Assembly (NCBI GenBank): GCA_902603045.1
Contig: CACKTH010000003.1
Location: 1-48,028, forward strand
Direction: 5' to 3'
Source: an uncultured Pelagibacteraceae bacterium
GTDB taxonomy: Bacteria; Pseudomonadota; Alphaproteobacteria; Pelagibacterales; Pelagibacteraceae
Length of the DNA stretch: 48,028 nucleotides
Part shown: positions 17,325-25,691 of the stretch, in pieces
How the letters are laid out: the number at the start of each line of letters is the position of its first letter
Position numbering within the stretch: the stretch's first letter is position 1
Position numbers and translations under genes: made by a program
The notes under the pieces: model-generated
What the model saw: the letters and a program-made list of their open reading frames with translations, nothing else
What the model was told of the DNA's origin: nothing
Databases searched by the model: none

Positions 17325-17879
17325 ATGCCTATTAAAACACCAGTATGTGATTTTGGAAAAAAAGCAGAAAACTTTGAATTAAAATCTACAGAGAACAAAT
17401 TAATATCTTTAAATGATATCAAAGGTGAAAATGGAACTTTGGTAATGTTTATTTGTAATCATTGTCCATATGTAAAAGCAATTATTAGGGATGTGGTGGA
17501 GGACTGTACTAAGCTTAGTGATTTAGGAATAAATTCAGTTGCAATATGCTCTAATGATCCAATTAATTATCCAGAAGACTCTTTTGAAAAAATGATTGAG
17601 TTTGCAATTAAACATAAGTTTAATTTTCCTTATTTAATTGATGAAACACAAAATATTGCAAGAAGATATGATGCTGTATGCACTCCTGATTTTTTTGGTT
17701 ATAATAAAGATCTTGGTCTTCAATATAGAGGAAGAATTAGAGAATTAAGAGAACTAAAACCTGTAAGATCTGGAGACAGTGATTTATTTATTGCTATGAA
17801 ACAAGTTTCAAAAACAGATAAAGGTCCTGAAGAACAATTTCCAAGTATGGGTTGTGGTATTAAGTGGTCATCTAACTAA
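17325..17879 (+). CDS. thioredoxin-fold AhpC/TSA-type protein
   Basis: 184 residues from the ATG at 17325. A longer open frame to 17238 exists but would overlap the divergent gamma carbonic anhydrase gene and lacks homology. Motifs are FELKSTENKLISLNDIKGE, FICNHCPYVKA (the C-x-x-C peroxidatic or redox site of this subgroup), FPYLIDETQNIARRYDAVCTP and LQYRGRI. Likely a cytoplasmic thiol peroxidase or oxidoreductase. The stop overlaps the ATG of the glycosyltransferase by one base. Confidence 0.88.
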   Translation: MPIKTPVCDFGKKAENFELKSTENKLISLNDIKGENGTLVMFICNHCPYVKAIIRDVVEDCTKLSDLGINSVAICSNDPINYPEDSFEKMIEFAIKHKFNFPYLIDETQNIARRYDAVCTPDFFGYNKDLGLQYRGRIRELRELKPVRSGDSDLFIAMKQVSKTDKGPEEQFPSMGCGIKWSSN

Positions 17880-18961
17880 TGAATTTAATAATCACTACTA
17901 CTTTCCCCCCAGCCGTTGGAGGTATGCAGAATCTAATGTTTGGATTAGCAAAATCTCTTTCTAAATTAGATATGGTTAAAGTATTTGCAGATTATCACGA
18001 AGATCATATGAAATTTGATGAACAAGTTTCTTTTACTATTGAGAGAATTAGTGGTGTAAAGTTATTAAGAAAATATAGAAAATCATTTTTAATTAATGAA
18101 TATATAAGTGAAAATAAAAATATTAAATGTATTATCGCTGATCATTGGAAAAGTTTAGAATTAATTAAAACATCAAATAAAAAAATTTGCTTAATACATT
18201 CTAAAGAAATCAATCATCAAAAAGGATCTAGAAATAATTTGAAATTAATTGAGGTTTTAAATAATGTTGATCATGTAGTTGCAAATTCAAATTTTACCAA
18301 AAATCTTGCAATAGAAAAAGGAGTTATGGCTAATAAAGTAACAGTAATTAATCCAGGGATAGACCCTGTAAACAAAATCACTAAAGAAGATTTCGATCTT
18401 GCTGAAAAAATTTTAAAGGGGAAAAAGCAAAGACTTATTACTGTATCAAGATTTGACAAGAGAAAAAATCATGAAAAAGTAATAATGGCGATAAGAAATT
18501 TAAAGGAGAAATATCCAAATATAGTATACACTTGTATTGGATATGGTGGTGAAGAAGATAATCTAAAAAAATTGGTTTTGGAGTTACAACTTGAAAATTT
18601 TGTAATATTTTTAAATGATATTACAAATGAATTAAAAAATGCTCTAATCGCAAAATCACATATTTTTATAATGCCTTCCATAATTCATAAAACCTCTGTT
18701 GAAGGTTTTGGAATTTCTTTTATTGAGGCAGCACAATATGGAATTCCATCAATCGGTGGTAAAGATGGTGGAGCATCTGATGCAATTATACATAACAAAA
18801 CTGGACTAATTTGTGATGGAAATAGTCTAGATGAAATTTATTCAAGTATAGATAACTTATTTGAAGGTAATAAATATATTGAGTTCGGAAAAGAGTGCAA
18901 AATACATTCAGAAAATTTTCTTTGGGACAAGATAATTGAAAACTATAAAAGAATCCTATAA
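17879..18961 (+). CDS. glycosyltransferase family 4 protein
   Basis: GT-B fold retaining glycosyltransferase of 360 residues. It begins LIITTTFPPAVGGMQNLMFG, the GT4 donor/acceptor glycine loop. It has VNPGIDP and LITVSRFDKRKNHEKVI in the middle, and the nucleotide-sugar motif EGFGISFIEAAQYGIPSIGG (E-x7-E, about 277-296). Probably acts in cell-surface glycan or lipid glycosylation; the acceptor is unknown. Coupled to the thioredoxin-fold gene by TAATG. Confidence 0.9.
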   Translation: MNLIITTTFPPAVGGMQNLMFGLAKSLSKLDMVKVFADYHEDHMKFDEQVSFTIERISGVKLLRKYRKSFLINEYISENKNIKCIIADHWKSLELIKTSNKKICLIHSKEINHQKGSRNNLKLIEVLNNVDHVVANSNFTKNLAIEKGVMANKVTVINPGIDPVNKITKEDFDLAEKILKGKKQRLITVSRFDKRKNHEKVIMAIRNLKEKYPNIVYTCIGYGGEEDNLKKLVLELQLENFVIFLNDITNELKNALIAKSHIFIMPSIIHKTSVEGFGISFIEAAQYGIPSIGGKDGGASDAIIHNKTGLICDGNSLDEIYSSIDNLFEGNKYIEFGKECKIHSENFLWDKIIENYKRIL

Positions 18962-18970
18962 AATTAAAAT

Positions 18971-19387
18971 ATGCTAGATAAATTTAATGGAATAATTTAT
19001 TTAAGTATTTTTATTTTACATTTTATTGTTTACGCCGTTTATGCTTTCAGGACAGTAATTGTAACAAAATCCTTCTTAGATCAATATAATATAGATCAAT
19101 CAGCAGCTGTAATGGTGAGATTTTTTGGGGCACCATTTATTGCATCTTTTTTAGTGGCACTGTACATAATGTTAATTAAAGTAGATGGGTTAGTAGGAAC
19201 ATGGGGTTTTTTCACACTAATTTTTGCTCAAAATGTTTTATATTTCTTTATTGGGATTTACACAATTTACATTAATAAGCTTGGACATAATGATAAAACA
19301 AATAGTGAAGGTGTAATTGCATCAGGAATTTTAACAGTACTAAGTGGAATTCTTTGCTACGGTTTAGCTGATAAAATTTATATTTAA
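18971..19387 (+). CDS. small four-helix membrane protein, unknown
   Basis: 138 residues, not recognised. Four membrane segments are predicted by eye: about 7-27, 46-68, 73-100 and 115-135. A conserved-looking MVRFFGAPFIASF begins helix 2. It follows the GT4 gene by nine bases and shares a TTAA with the convergent tctA stop. Function unknown. Confidence 0.7.
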   Translation: MLDKFNGIIYLSIFILHFIVYAVYAFRTVIVTKSFLDQYNIDQSAAVMVRFFGAPFIASFLVALYIMLIKVDGLVGTWGFFTLIFAQNVLYFFIGIYTIYINKLGHNDKTNSEGVIASGILTVLSGILCYGLADKIYI

Positions 19388-20883
19388 TTTTTTTTTCTAA
19401 AAGTTGAAATAATTTGCCAACCAACAATTGTTATTGTGACCAATAATATTATTAGAGTTATTGGCCTATCCCATAAAAAATTAGGTGAGCCATCACTTAT
19501 TAAAAGTGATCTTCTCAATGTTTCTTCCATTAATCCCCCAAGTACAAAAGCCAATATTAAAGGTGGCATGGGAAAATCATAAAGTCTTAAGAAAGTTGCA
19601 ACTAATGCAATACCAATCATTAAAAAAATATCGAAATTATTAAATGACATCAAATATATTCCTGTTACTGAAAAAAATAAAATTAAAGGAATTAAGTAAT
19701 TTCTAGGCACAGCTAAAATTCTGGCGATATATGGAATTAATGGCAAATTTAAAATTAAAAGAACAACCATTCCAATATACATTGACATTATAACAGACCA
19801 AAAAATTTCAGGGTTTGTCTGATAAAGTCTTGGTCCTGGTTGAATACCGAATCCTAAAAGAGCTCCAAGCATCACAGCGGTTGTACCACTTCCTGGAATT
19901 CCTAATGTTAGTAATGGCACAAAAGAACCAGAGCAAGCTGCATTATTTGCAGTTTCTGGTGCTGATAAACCATGAACACTACCTTTTCCAAATTTTTGTT
20001 TTTCTTCTTCATTTACATAATTTCTTTCCATTCCATATGCCAAGAAAGATGCAATTGTTGCTCCAGCACCAGGCAAAACACCTATCAAAAAACCTAATAT
20101 AGATGATCTAGGTATTGTTTTGGCCATTTTGATGGTTTCTTCTTTATTTACTTTAATTGAACCTAATTCTGTTAATGAAATTTGTTTTGCAGCTCTGTTT
20201 GGGTCTTTACCTCTAAAAATTATAGTAAGAGCTTCACTCATTGCAAATGTAGCCATTACAATAAGTACAAAACTAATTCCATCAGTAAGATTCATGTTAT
20301 TAAATGTGAACCTTGTGATATCTGATAACGAATCTTGACCAACAGTAGCTAACATTAATCCTAGAACAACCATCATCATAGCCTTTAAAAACTGTCCTTT
20401 AGACGAAAATGCAGATATTGCAGTTAAACCTAAAATCATTAATGCAAAATAGTCAGGTGATCTAAATGCTAAACTTACTTTTGACAAACTGGGTGCGGCG
20501 ACTAATAAAAATATTGCAGAAATTGTTCCACCTGCAAATGAACTATATGCTGCAATAGCTAAAGCTTTACCAGCTTTACCTTGTTGTGCCATTGGATAGC
20601 CATCAAATGCAGTAGCAACAGTTCCCGGTATTCCAGGTGCATTTAATAAAATAGAAGATGTAGATCCTCCAAATACTGCACCATAGTATACACCAGCCAT
20701 TAGAATTAAACCCGTTGATGGATCAAAGCCGTAAGTAATTGGTATCATTAATGCGATTGCAGTCATTGGACCAAGTCCAGGTAACATTCCAATTATTGTT
20801 CCAGCAAAACAACCAACCATCACCATTAAAATATTCGTTAATGAAAGCGCAGTTGATAATCCAATTAATATTCCTTCGATCAT
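19384..20883 (-). CDS. tctA: tripartite tricarboxylate transporter, TctA permease
   Basis: Large permease of a TTT-family importer for citrate-like or other carboxylates. 499 residues with the two TctA half-repeats. Motifs: IIGMLPGLGPMTAIALMIPI (about 30-50), YYGAVFGGSTSSILLNAPG, GYPMAQQGKAGKALAIAA, then the second-half ILGFLIGVLPGAGATIASFLAY and ETANNAACSGSFVPLLTLGIPGSGTTA. It overlaps tctB by four bases (ATGA). Confidence 0.95.
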   Translation of the reverse strand: MIEGILIGLSTALSLTNILMVMVGCFAGTIIGMLPGLGPMTAIALMIPITYGFDPSTGLILMAGVYYGAVFGGSTSSILLNAPGIPGTVATAFDGYPMAQQGKAGKALAIAAYSSFAGGTISAIFLLVAAPSLSKVSLAFRSPDYFALMILGLTAISAFSSKGQFLKAMMMVVLGLMLATVGQDSLSDITRFTFNNMNLTDGISFVLIVMATFAMSEALTIIFRGKDPNRAAKQISLTELGSIKVNKEETIKMAKTIPRSSILGFLIGVLPGAGATIASFLAYGMERNYVNEEEKQKFGKGSVHGLSAPETANNAACSGSFVPLLTLGIPGSGTTAVMLGALLGFGIQPGPRLYQTNPEIFWSVIMSMYIGMVVLLILNLPLIPYIARILAVPRNYLIPLILFFSVTGIYLMSFNNFDIFLMIGIALVATFLRLYDFPMPPLILAFVLGGLMEETLRRSLLISDGSPNFLWDRPITLIILLVTITIVGWQIISTFRKKN

Positions 20884-21350
20884 CCCATAACTCCAATAAA
20901 TTTTAAAAATGGATCACGAAGATAAATATTTAGTAAACCATGCAACAAATACATAAATGCAGCAACAAATGGAAAAGACAAAATAAACATCAGTCCCCAT
21001 TTTCTTTCACCTAAGAAATAGTAAGATGCAAAAAGAAATAAAGAAGTTGATATAAAATATCCAATTTTTAAAATTACGGCTGCATATATTAGTGAGATAA
21101 TTATTAGATAGATTATACTTTTATAATCTAAATGTTTATGATTTACCTTTGTAGTAACTTTCTCAGGTAAAATTATTTTTAAACTCGATAAAATTATTCC
21201 CGCCCAACCTAAATATATTGGAAAAGTCCTAGCATTGAATGGTGCATTTTCATCGAATGCAAATACTTGAATGTTGTAAGCTGTGTATAGATAAAATACT
21301 GATAAAACTAAAAAAAGCAGTGAGATAAATTTTGTAGGACTTATTCTCAC
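20880..21350 (-). CDS. tctB: tripartite tricarboxylate transporter, TctB small permease
   Basis: Small membrane subunit, 156 residues, four segments (about 8-27, 44-62, 78-96 and 111-145 with a break). Typical TctB FNARTFPIYLGW segment near 38. It begins with GTG at 21350. No ATG lies before the first helix, and the GTG and following codons lie inside a 12-bp inverted repeat with a T-run (21310-21356). Its synthesis is therefore probably attenuated relative to tctC. Confidence 0.88.
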   Translation of the reverse strand: MRISPTKFISLLFLVLSVFYLYTAYNIQVFAFDENAPFNARTFPIYLGWAGIILSSLKIILPEKVTTKVNHKHLDYKSIIYLIIISLIYAAVILKIGYFISTSLFLFASYYFLGERKWGLMFILSFPFVAAFMYLLHGLLNIYLRDPFLKFIGVMG

Positions 21351-21356
21351 TGCTTT
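21310..21356 (-). terminator. terminator-like hairpin embedded in the tctB start
   Basis: On the minus strand AAAGCAGTGAGA (21356-21345) pairs perfectly with TCTCACTGCTTT (21325-21314), with four more T residues after it (T7 in total from 21316 to 21310). Three further pairs (TAA with TTA) form beyond a one-base bulge. The 5' arm contains the tctB GTG start (21350-21348), and the 3' arm encodes residues of its first helix. It has the form of an intrinsic terminator at the tctC-tctB junction. Confidence 0.7.
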
Positions 21357-21380
21357 ACATTCTTTAATAATCTATAAAGA

Positions 21381-22355
21381 TTATATTACTCCAAGTTTTT
21401 TCATCAGAGCTGTCATTTCAACTGTTTGTTTTTCTAAGAACGTATCAAATTTAGAACCTGGGTTATAAATATTTACCCATGCATTTCTTTTTCTAACTGC
21501 TTCCCACTCTGGTGTTTTTTGAACATCACCAAGCATTTTTGAGATTTTGTTATAGTCACTCATACTCATGCTTTTTGGTGCAAAGAAACCTCTCCAGTTA
21601 ACAAACTGAACATCATATCCTTGCTCTTTTAATGTTGGGGCTTCAGGCGCATCACCTACTCTTTCAGGAGCTGTGATACCAATTATTCTTACTTGGTCTC
21701 TAGCACCCATTACTTCACCTAAACCTGTTGAAAGTATTTGAGTTTCTCCAGATAAAAGTCCAGCAAGTGCTTTTCCACCAGCATCATATGGGACATAAAT
21801 CACATCGTTTGGATTTGCTCCAGCTGCTTGGAAAGCTAACGCACCAATTAAGTGGTCCATGCTTCCTCTTACAGATCCACCAGCCATTTTAATTGATTTT
21901 GGATCTTTTTGATATTGATCAACTGCATCTTTGAAATTTTTGATAGGTGAATTTTTTGCTACAACTATTGCACCATAATCTCCAATTACACCTGCAATTG
22001 GTTTAACATCTTTATAAGATAATGTACCAGTGCCCTTTACATAACCTTTGTGTCTAGTAATTGATCTTAATACCAATGGTGTTGACTGAACTAAAACTGT
22101 ATCTTTTGGAGAGTTATTGATTAGGTAAGCCAAAGCTTTACCACCTCCACCGCCTGACATATTTTCAAATGATGCACTTTTCAAAAAACCAGCTTTTGTT
22201 AATGCTTCTCCAGTACCTCTAGCAGTTCCATCCCAACCACCACCTGCACCACCGCCAATTAAAAAATGTAATTTTTCAACTGCAAATGAGCTTGTTGATG
22301 AAAACAGAAGGAAAGCAGAGAATAAAACTGAAATAAAAGTTTTAATTAGTTTCAT
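21381..22355 (-). CDS. tctC: tripartite tricarboxylate transporter, TctC substrate-binding protein
   Basis: Periplasmic receptor of the TTT importer. The start at 22355 (MKLIKTFISVLFSAF) is chosen over an open frame beginning at 22397, because it gives a clean signal peptide (about 1-25) and follows AGAGGA at good spacing. 324 residues. The mature part opens LHFLIGGGAGGGWDGTARGTG, the Bug/TctC substrate loop. AGGSVRGSMDHLIGA, VPYDAGGKALAGLLSGE and APEAPTLKEQGYDV are family motifs. Substrate is not predictable. Confidence 0.94.
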   Translation of the reverse strand: MKLIKTFISVLFSAFLLFSSTSSFAVEKLHFLIGGGAGGGWDGTARGTGEALTKAGFLKSASFENMSGGGGGKALAYLINNSPKDTVLVQSTPLVLRSITRHKGYVKGTGTLSYKDVKPIAGVIGDYGAIVVAKNSPIKNFKDAVDQYQKDPKSIKMAGGSVRGSMDHLIGALAFQAAGANPNDVIYVPYDAGGKALAGLLSGETQILSTGLGEVMGARDQVRIIGITAPERVGDAPEAPTLKEQGYDVQFVNWRGFFAPKSMSMSDYNKISKMLGDVQKTPEWEAVRKRNAWVNIYNPGSKFDTFLEKQTVEMTALMKKLGVI

Positions 22356-22416
22356 TATTTCCTCTCTTATTATATTTATGAAACTATCATTAAACATAAG
22401 TTATAAATTTTAGTCA

Positions 22417-23496
22417 ATGGTCAAATATAATTTTTCCAAAAGCATAAAGGAATATTTCATATCATTGGTAGGTAGTTACAAAGCAATATTTATAGGCCTT
22501 GTTGGAGGTTACCTTGGTACATTAATTAATCTGCCTTTACCATGGTTATTAGGTTCTTTAGGATTAAATTTATGTTTTGCCTTTACAAATTACAAAATTA
22601 TCTTTCCAACTAAATTGTTAAATCCTATTTTTCTGATTGTAGGTATAATTCTGGGAGGAACATTAAATGTAACTCTTTTATATAAAATCCATTTATGGAT
22701 TTTTTCATCACTGGCAATGTTGATATGTACAATTGTAAGCACCATCCTTGCTGGTTATTATTTTTTTAAAATATGCAAATTTAGTAAATTTATTTCCGTT
22801 CTGGCTGCTTTGCCAGGAGCATTTGTTCCAATATCTGCAGCTTTATTAGAATTTGGTAAAAGCAAAAATGACAAAGGTGTTTTGATCCCTCAGGCTACAA
22901 GAGTAATATTTATTGTAAGTTTCGTTCCTTTTTTTTTTATTAATAATTTAGGCTTCTCAGAGATGACAGGTTACAATTATGAAAATATCTATAACAAAAG
23001 ATATTTTTTTGAAATATTATTTTTATTAATTATCTGTTTCATTTTTGCAAATATATTAAAAAAATATAAGATTCCCTCTCCAACTTTAGTTGGTGCAATG
23101 GCTTTATCTGGGGCTTTTTATACCTTTGAATTAATTAATGCCAGATTTCCAGATGCATTTATAAATATTGCATTCATATTTCTTGGAACAGCCCTGGGCA
23201 CAAGATTAAATGGTTTAAAATTTAAAGAATTAATATTTTTTATGTTTCATGGAATTATAGTTAGTTCAATTTTAGTAATTGTTGCAATGATTACTGCTTA
23301 TTTACTTACATATATAGGGTTTGAATTTATCCCAACTTTTTTAAGTTTTGCTCCTGGAGGAATTCATGAAATGGTTGTTATTAGTGTTGCATATAACATT
23401 GATCCAATATTTGTTAGCTACCATCATTTTTTAAGAATCTTCATTATAGTTTTATTTTTGCCTTTTTTATTATCAAAATTTAAAAAGGCTAGCTAA
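22417..23496 (+). CDS. AbrB-family membrane protein
   Basis: Polytopic protein of 359 residues in the AbrB/COG3180 putative transporter family, not the AbrB DNA-binding regulator. It has two related halves. The first holds GLVGGYLGTLINLPLPWLLG and LAALPGAFVPISAALLEFG. The second holds IPSPTLVGAMALSGAFY and FAPGGIHEMVVISVAYNIDP. Divergent from tctC with 61 bases between starts, which suggests joint control with the TTT importer. Overlaps the convergent GT9 gene by eight bases. Confidence 0.87.
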   Translation: MVKYNFSKSIKEYFISLVGSYKAIFIGLVGGYLGTLINLPLPWLLGSLGLNLCFAFTNYKIIFPTKLLNPIFLIVGIILGGTLNVTLLYKIHLWIFSSLAMLICTIVSTILAGYYFFKICKFSKFISVLAALPGAFVPISAALLEFGKSKNDKGVLIPQATRVIFIVSFVPFFFINNLGFSEMTGYNYENIYNKRYFFEILFLLIICFIFANILKKYKIPSPTLVGAMALSGAFYTFELINARFPDAFINIAFIFLGTALGTRLNGLKFKELIFFMFHGIIVSSILVIVAMITAYLLTYIGFEFIPTFLSFAPGGIHEMVVISVAYNIDPIFVSYHHFLRIFIIVLFLPFLLSKFKKAS

Positions 23497-24430
23497 TTGC
23501 TTCTTGCATTCTTTGAAAAACTTTATCTGCTGAAAGTTTAGTCAAATCTGAAACTTGAATTGCTTTAAAATTATCTCTTTCAATACTTACTTTCCTTGCT
23601 GTTGTGTGTGAACCAAATAAAGCTATTCCTTTTACGTTTAGATGTGCGGCCATATGAGCTGGACCAGTATCATTTGCTATAACAAATGCACTATGCTTTA
23701 TTAAAGATGATAGCTGAGTTATATTTAAAGCCTTGTCGTTATTCAAAATACATAAAGTATTTAATTTATGAGCTATATCAATTTCGTTTGGAGCAGGAGC
23801 AGTAATAACTTGGTATTTTTCTTTGTAATACTCTTTTATTTTTTTAATTAGATCATTGTAGTATGGCCATCTTTTAATAGTTAAATGTGGAGACGAAAAA
23901 GGAAAGATAAGAATATATTTTTCTAGTTTATATTTATCTATTAAGAAAGATATATCTTCACAACTCCAAGAGAAATCGGGCTTTAAAACATTTACAGTTT
24001 TAATTCCAGATCTATTGAGTTGGTAATCAAATCTATCAAGAACAGAATTATTTAATATTTTGCTAGTATTTTCCTTAGTATCAATTGTTGTTTCTGATGA
24101 GGACCAAATATTTGAACTGGCTTTTGGAAATAATATTTTTTTATAAAATTTTGATCTACTTGAGTTTTGCAAATCATATACCTTGGAAAATTTAAAACTC
24201 TTAATTTTTTTCATCAATAAATATAAATAAATTAAGTTGAATCTAGAAAGTCGTTTGTCAATTATCACATCGACTATATTCGGGTTTTTTTTCAACAAAT
24301 CATAATAAGGTTTAGTTGATAACATATATAGATTATCATTTGGATGATTATCAGATATATCTTGAATAGCACCACTCGCTTGAGCTATATCACCTAGTGA
24401 ACCATGTTTTATAATAAGTATATTAGACAT
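23489..24430 (-). CDS. glycosyltransferase family 9 (heptosyltransferase-like)
   Basis: GT-B inverting transferase of 313 residues, in the ADP-heptose:LPS heptosyltransferase family. N-terminus ILIIKHGSLGDIAQASGAIQ holds the GSLGD loop. The C-terminal half has ILIFPFSSPHLTIKRWP and FVIANDTGPAHMAAHLNVKG, the family donor site, followed by IALFGSHT. A lipopolysaccharide core or other envelope sugar role is likely. No other LPS core gene is adjacent. Confidence 0.92.
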   Translation of the reverse strand: MSNILIIKHGSLGDIAQASGAIQDISDNHPNDNLYMLSTKPYYDLLKKNPNIVDVIIDKRLSRFNLIYLYLLMKKIKSFKFSKVYDLQNSSRSKFYKKILFPKASSNIWSSSETTIDTKENTSKILNNSVLDRFDYQLNRSGIKTVNVLKPDFSWSCEDISFLIDKYKLEKYILIFPFSSPHLTIKRWPYYNDLIKKIKEYYKEKYQVITAPAPNEIDIAHKLNTLCILNNDKALNITQLSSLIKHSAFVIANDTGPAHMAAHLNVKGIALFGSHTTARKVSIERDNFKAIQVSDLTKLSADKVFQRMQEAIS

Positions 24431-24462
24431 ATTTTTAACAATTTAGCATAATATAAAGTTAT

Positions 24463-24852
24463 ATGAATAAAATTTTAGTTGAAGTATCTGTTGGGGAATT
24501 ATTGGATAAAATTTCGATTTTAGAAATTAAATCTGAAAAAATTAAAGATCTCGAGAAGCTAAAATTTATTAATAATGAATATAAAATTTTGAAAGATCAA
24601 TTAGATAATAATGTTAAAAATTATAGTGAAATTGAACATTTATTTTATTCATTAAAAGAAATTAATTCAAGATTATGGGTAATAGAAGATGAAAAAAGAC
24701 TTTGTGAAAAAAATTCAGACTTCGGTGAAAAATTCATTAAATTATCAAGAGATGTTCATTTCCTAAATGATGAAAGGGCAAAATTAAAATTAGAATTAAA
24801 TAATAAAACTGGTTCTAAAATTAGAGAAATTAAAGAATACACCAAATATTAG
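24463..24852 (+). CDS. DUF6165-like coiled-coil protein
   Basis: 129 residues. The N-terminal VEVSVGELLDKISILEIKSE matches what I recall of DUF6165 proteins, often found near surface-polysaccharide transferases. The rest is charged and helical, with a likely coiled coil between about 20 and 115. No catalytic motif is seen. Divergent from the GT9 gene, so a shared envelope-glycan context is plausible. Confidence 0.7.
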   Translation: MNKILVEVSVGELLDKISILEIKSEKIKDLEKLKFINNEYKILKDQLDNNVKNYSEIEHLFYSLKEINSRLWVIEDEKRLCEKNSDFGEKFIKLSRDVHFLNDERAKLKLELNNKTGSKIREIKEYTKY

Positions 24853-24854
24853 TT

Positions 24855-25577
24855 CTATTCCCAGTCAAACCTTTGAAAAGAATCAAATATCTTGAAAATA
24901 CCTTGTGACCATTGATTACAAACTTTAGAAAATTCAGGGTCATTCATATTTAAACATTTAAGCGATGCTATTTTGATTTCATCTTTTTTTATCACAGCAA
25001 AGTCTATTGGTGGACCAACAGTTAAATCGCTTTTTAATGTAGAGTCCATTGATATTAGTGCACATCTCGATGCATCTCCAATTGAGACTTTTGGTGTGAT
25101 TACTCTATCTAAAATAGGTTTTCCATATTTTACTTCACCTATAACTAAATATGGTTTGCTGTCTGCTGGACGAATATAATTACCTTGGGGGTAAACTAAA
25201 TATAGTTGAGGTGTTTGATTTTTTATTTGACCACCAACAATAAAAGTGGATCCTAGTAAAACACTATCGGTGTTAATTCCTTGTGGAGAAGAATGCTCAA
25301 TATTTAACGAGCCTATATACGACGCAATTTGTTCAAAATCACTGCATGTATTTAAATTCATAATACCTGTTTCACTTTTTAAATCTTTTTTAATTGAATT
25401 ATAAACAGCTTGAGAAGTTCCAAGATTTCCTGAAGTAACAATTACAATTGATCTATCTCCAACATCGTGTGTTAGCATTTTGGAGTATATATTTACATTA
25501 TCAAGTCCAGCGTTTGTTCTAGAGTCTGATGCAAATACTAATCCAGTCTCTGTTTTAATACCAATACAATAAGTCAT
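24855..25577 (-). CDS. Anbu proteasome-type Ntn hydrolase
   Basis: Bacterial 20S-proteasome-like peptidase homologue, 240 residues. The start at 25577 is preferred to an ATG two codons upstream. It gives MTYCIGIKTETGLVFASDSR, placing the nucleophile Thr at residue 2 as in Anbu, with D18 and K33 as the other catalytic residues. SIVIVTSGNLGTSQAV and a LVIGEVKYGKPILDRV segment are typical. It faces away from a circularly permuted ATP-grasp gene, its usual genomic partner. The alpha-E and transglutaminase-like partners often found with Anbu are not in this window. Confidence 0.92.
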   Translation of the reverse strand: MTYCIGIKTETGLVFASDSRTNAGLDNVNIYSKMLTHDVGDRSIVIVTSGNLGTSQAVYNSIKKDLKSETGIMNLNTCSDFEQIASYIGSLNIEHSSPQGINTDSVLLGSTFIVGGQIKNQTPQLYLVYPQGNYIRPADSKPYLVIGEVKYGKPILDRVITPKVSIGDASRCALISMDSTLKSDLTVGPPIDFAVIKKDEIKIASLKCLNMNDPEFSKVCNQWSQGIFKIFDSFQRFDWE

Positions 25578-25691
25578 GATCAATTAACTGTTTAAATTAT
25601 ATGTTATCACAATAAAACCCATTTATTTCATATCAGGTATCTAATTTAATCATTTGCTTATTTAACTCTTATGTAAAAAAATTAAGGTAAT
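25578..25691. promoter_or_regulatory. divergent intergenic region, Anbu / ATP-grasp
   Basis: 114 bases between two divergent starts, about 80 percent AT, hence the site of both promoters. AAGG lies about seven bases before the ATP-grasp ATG. I see no convincing palindrome or riboswitch. Confidence 0.4.

Noticed and set aside
22356..22397. Extended start for tctC
   Set aside because: The 14 added residues precede a perfect signal peptide and lack a ribosome-binding site, whereas AGAGGA lies just before the ATG at 22355.
22417..23496. AbrB DNA-binding regulator of the tct operon
   Set aside because: The protein is a polytopic membrane protein of the AbrB/COG3180 family; the shared name is misleading and no DNA-binding domain is present.
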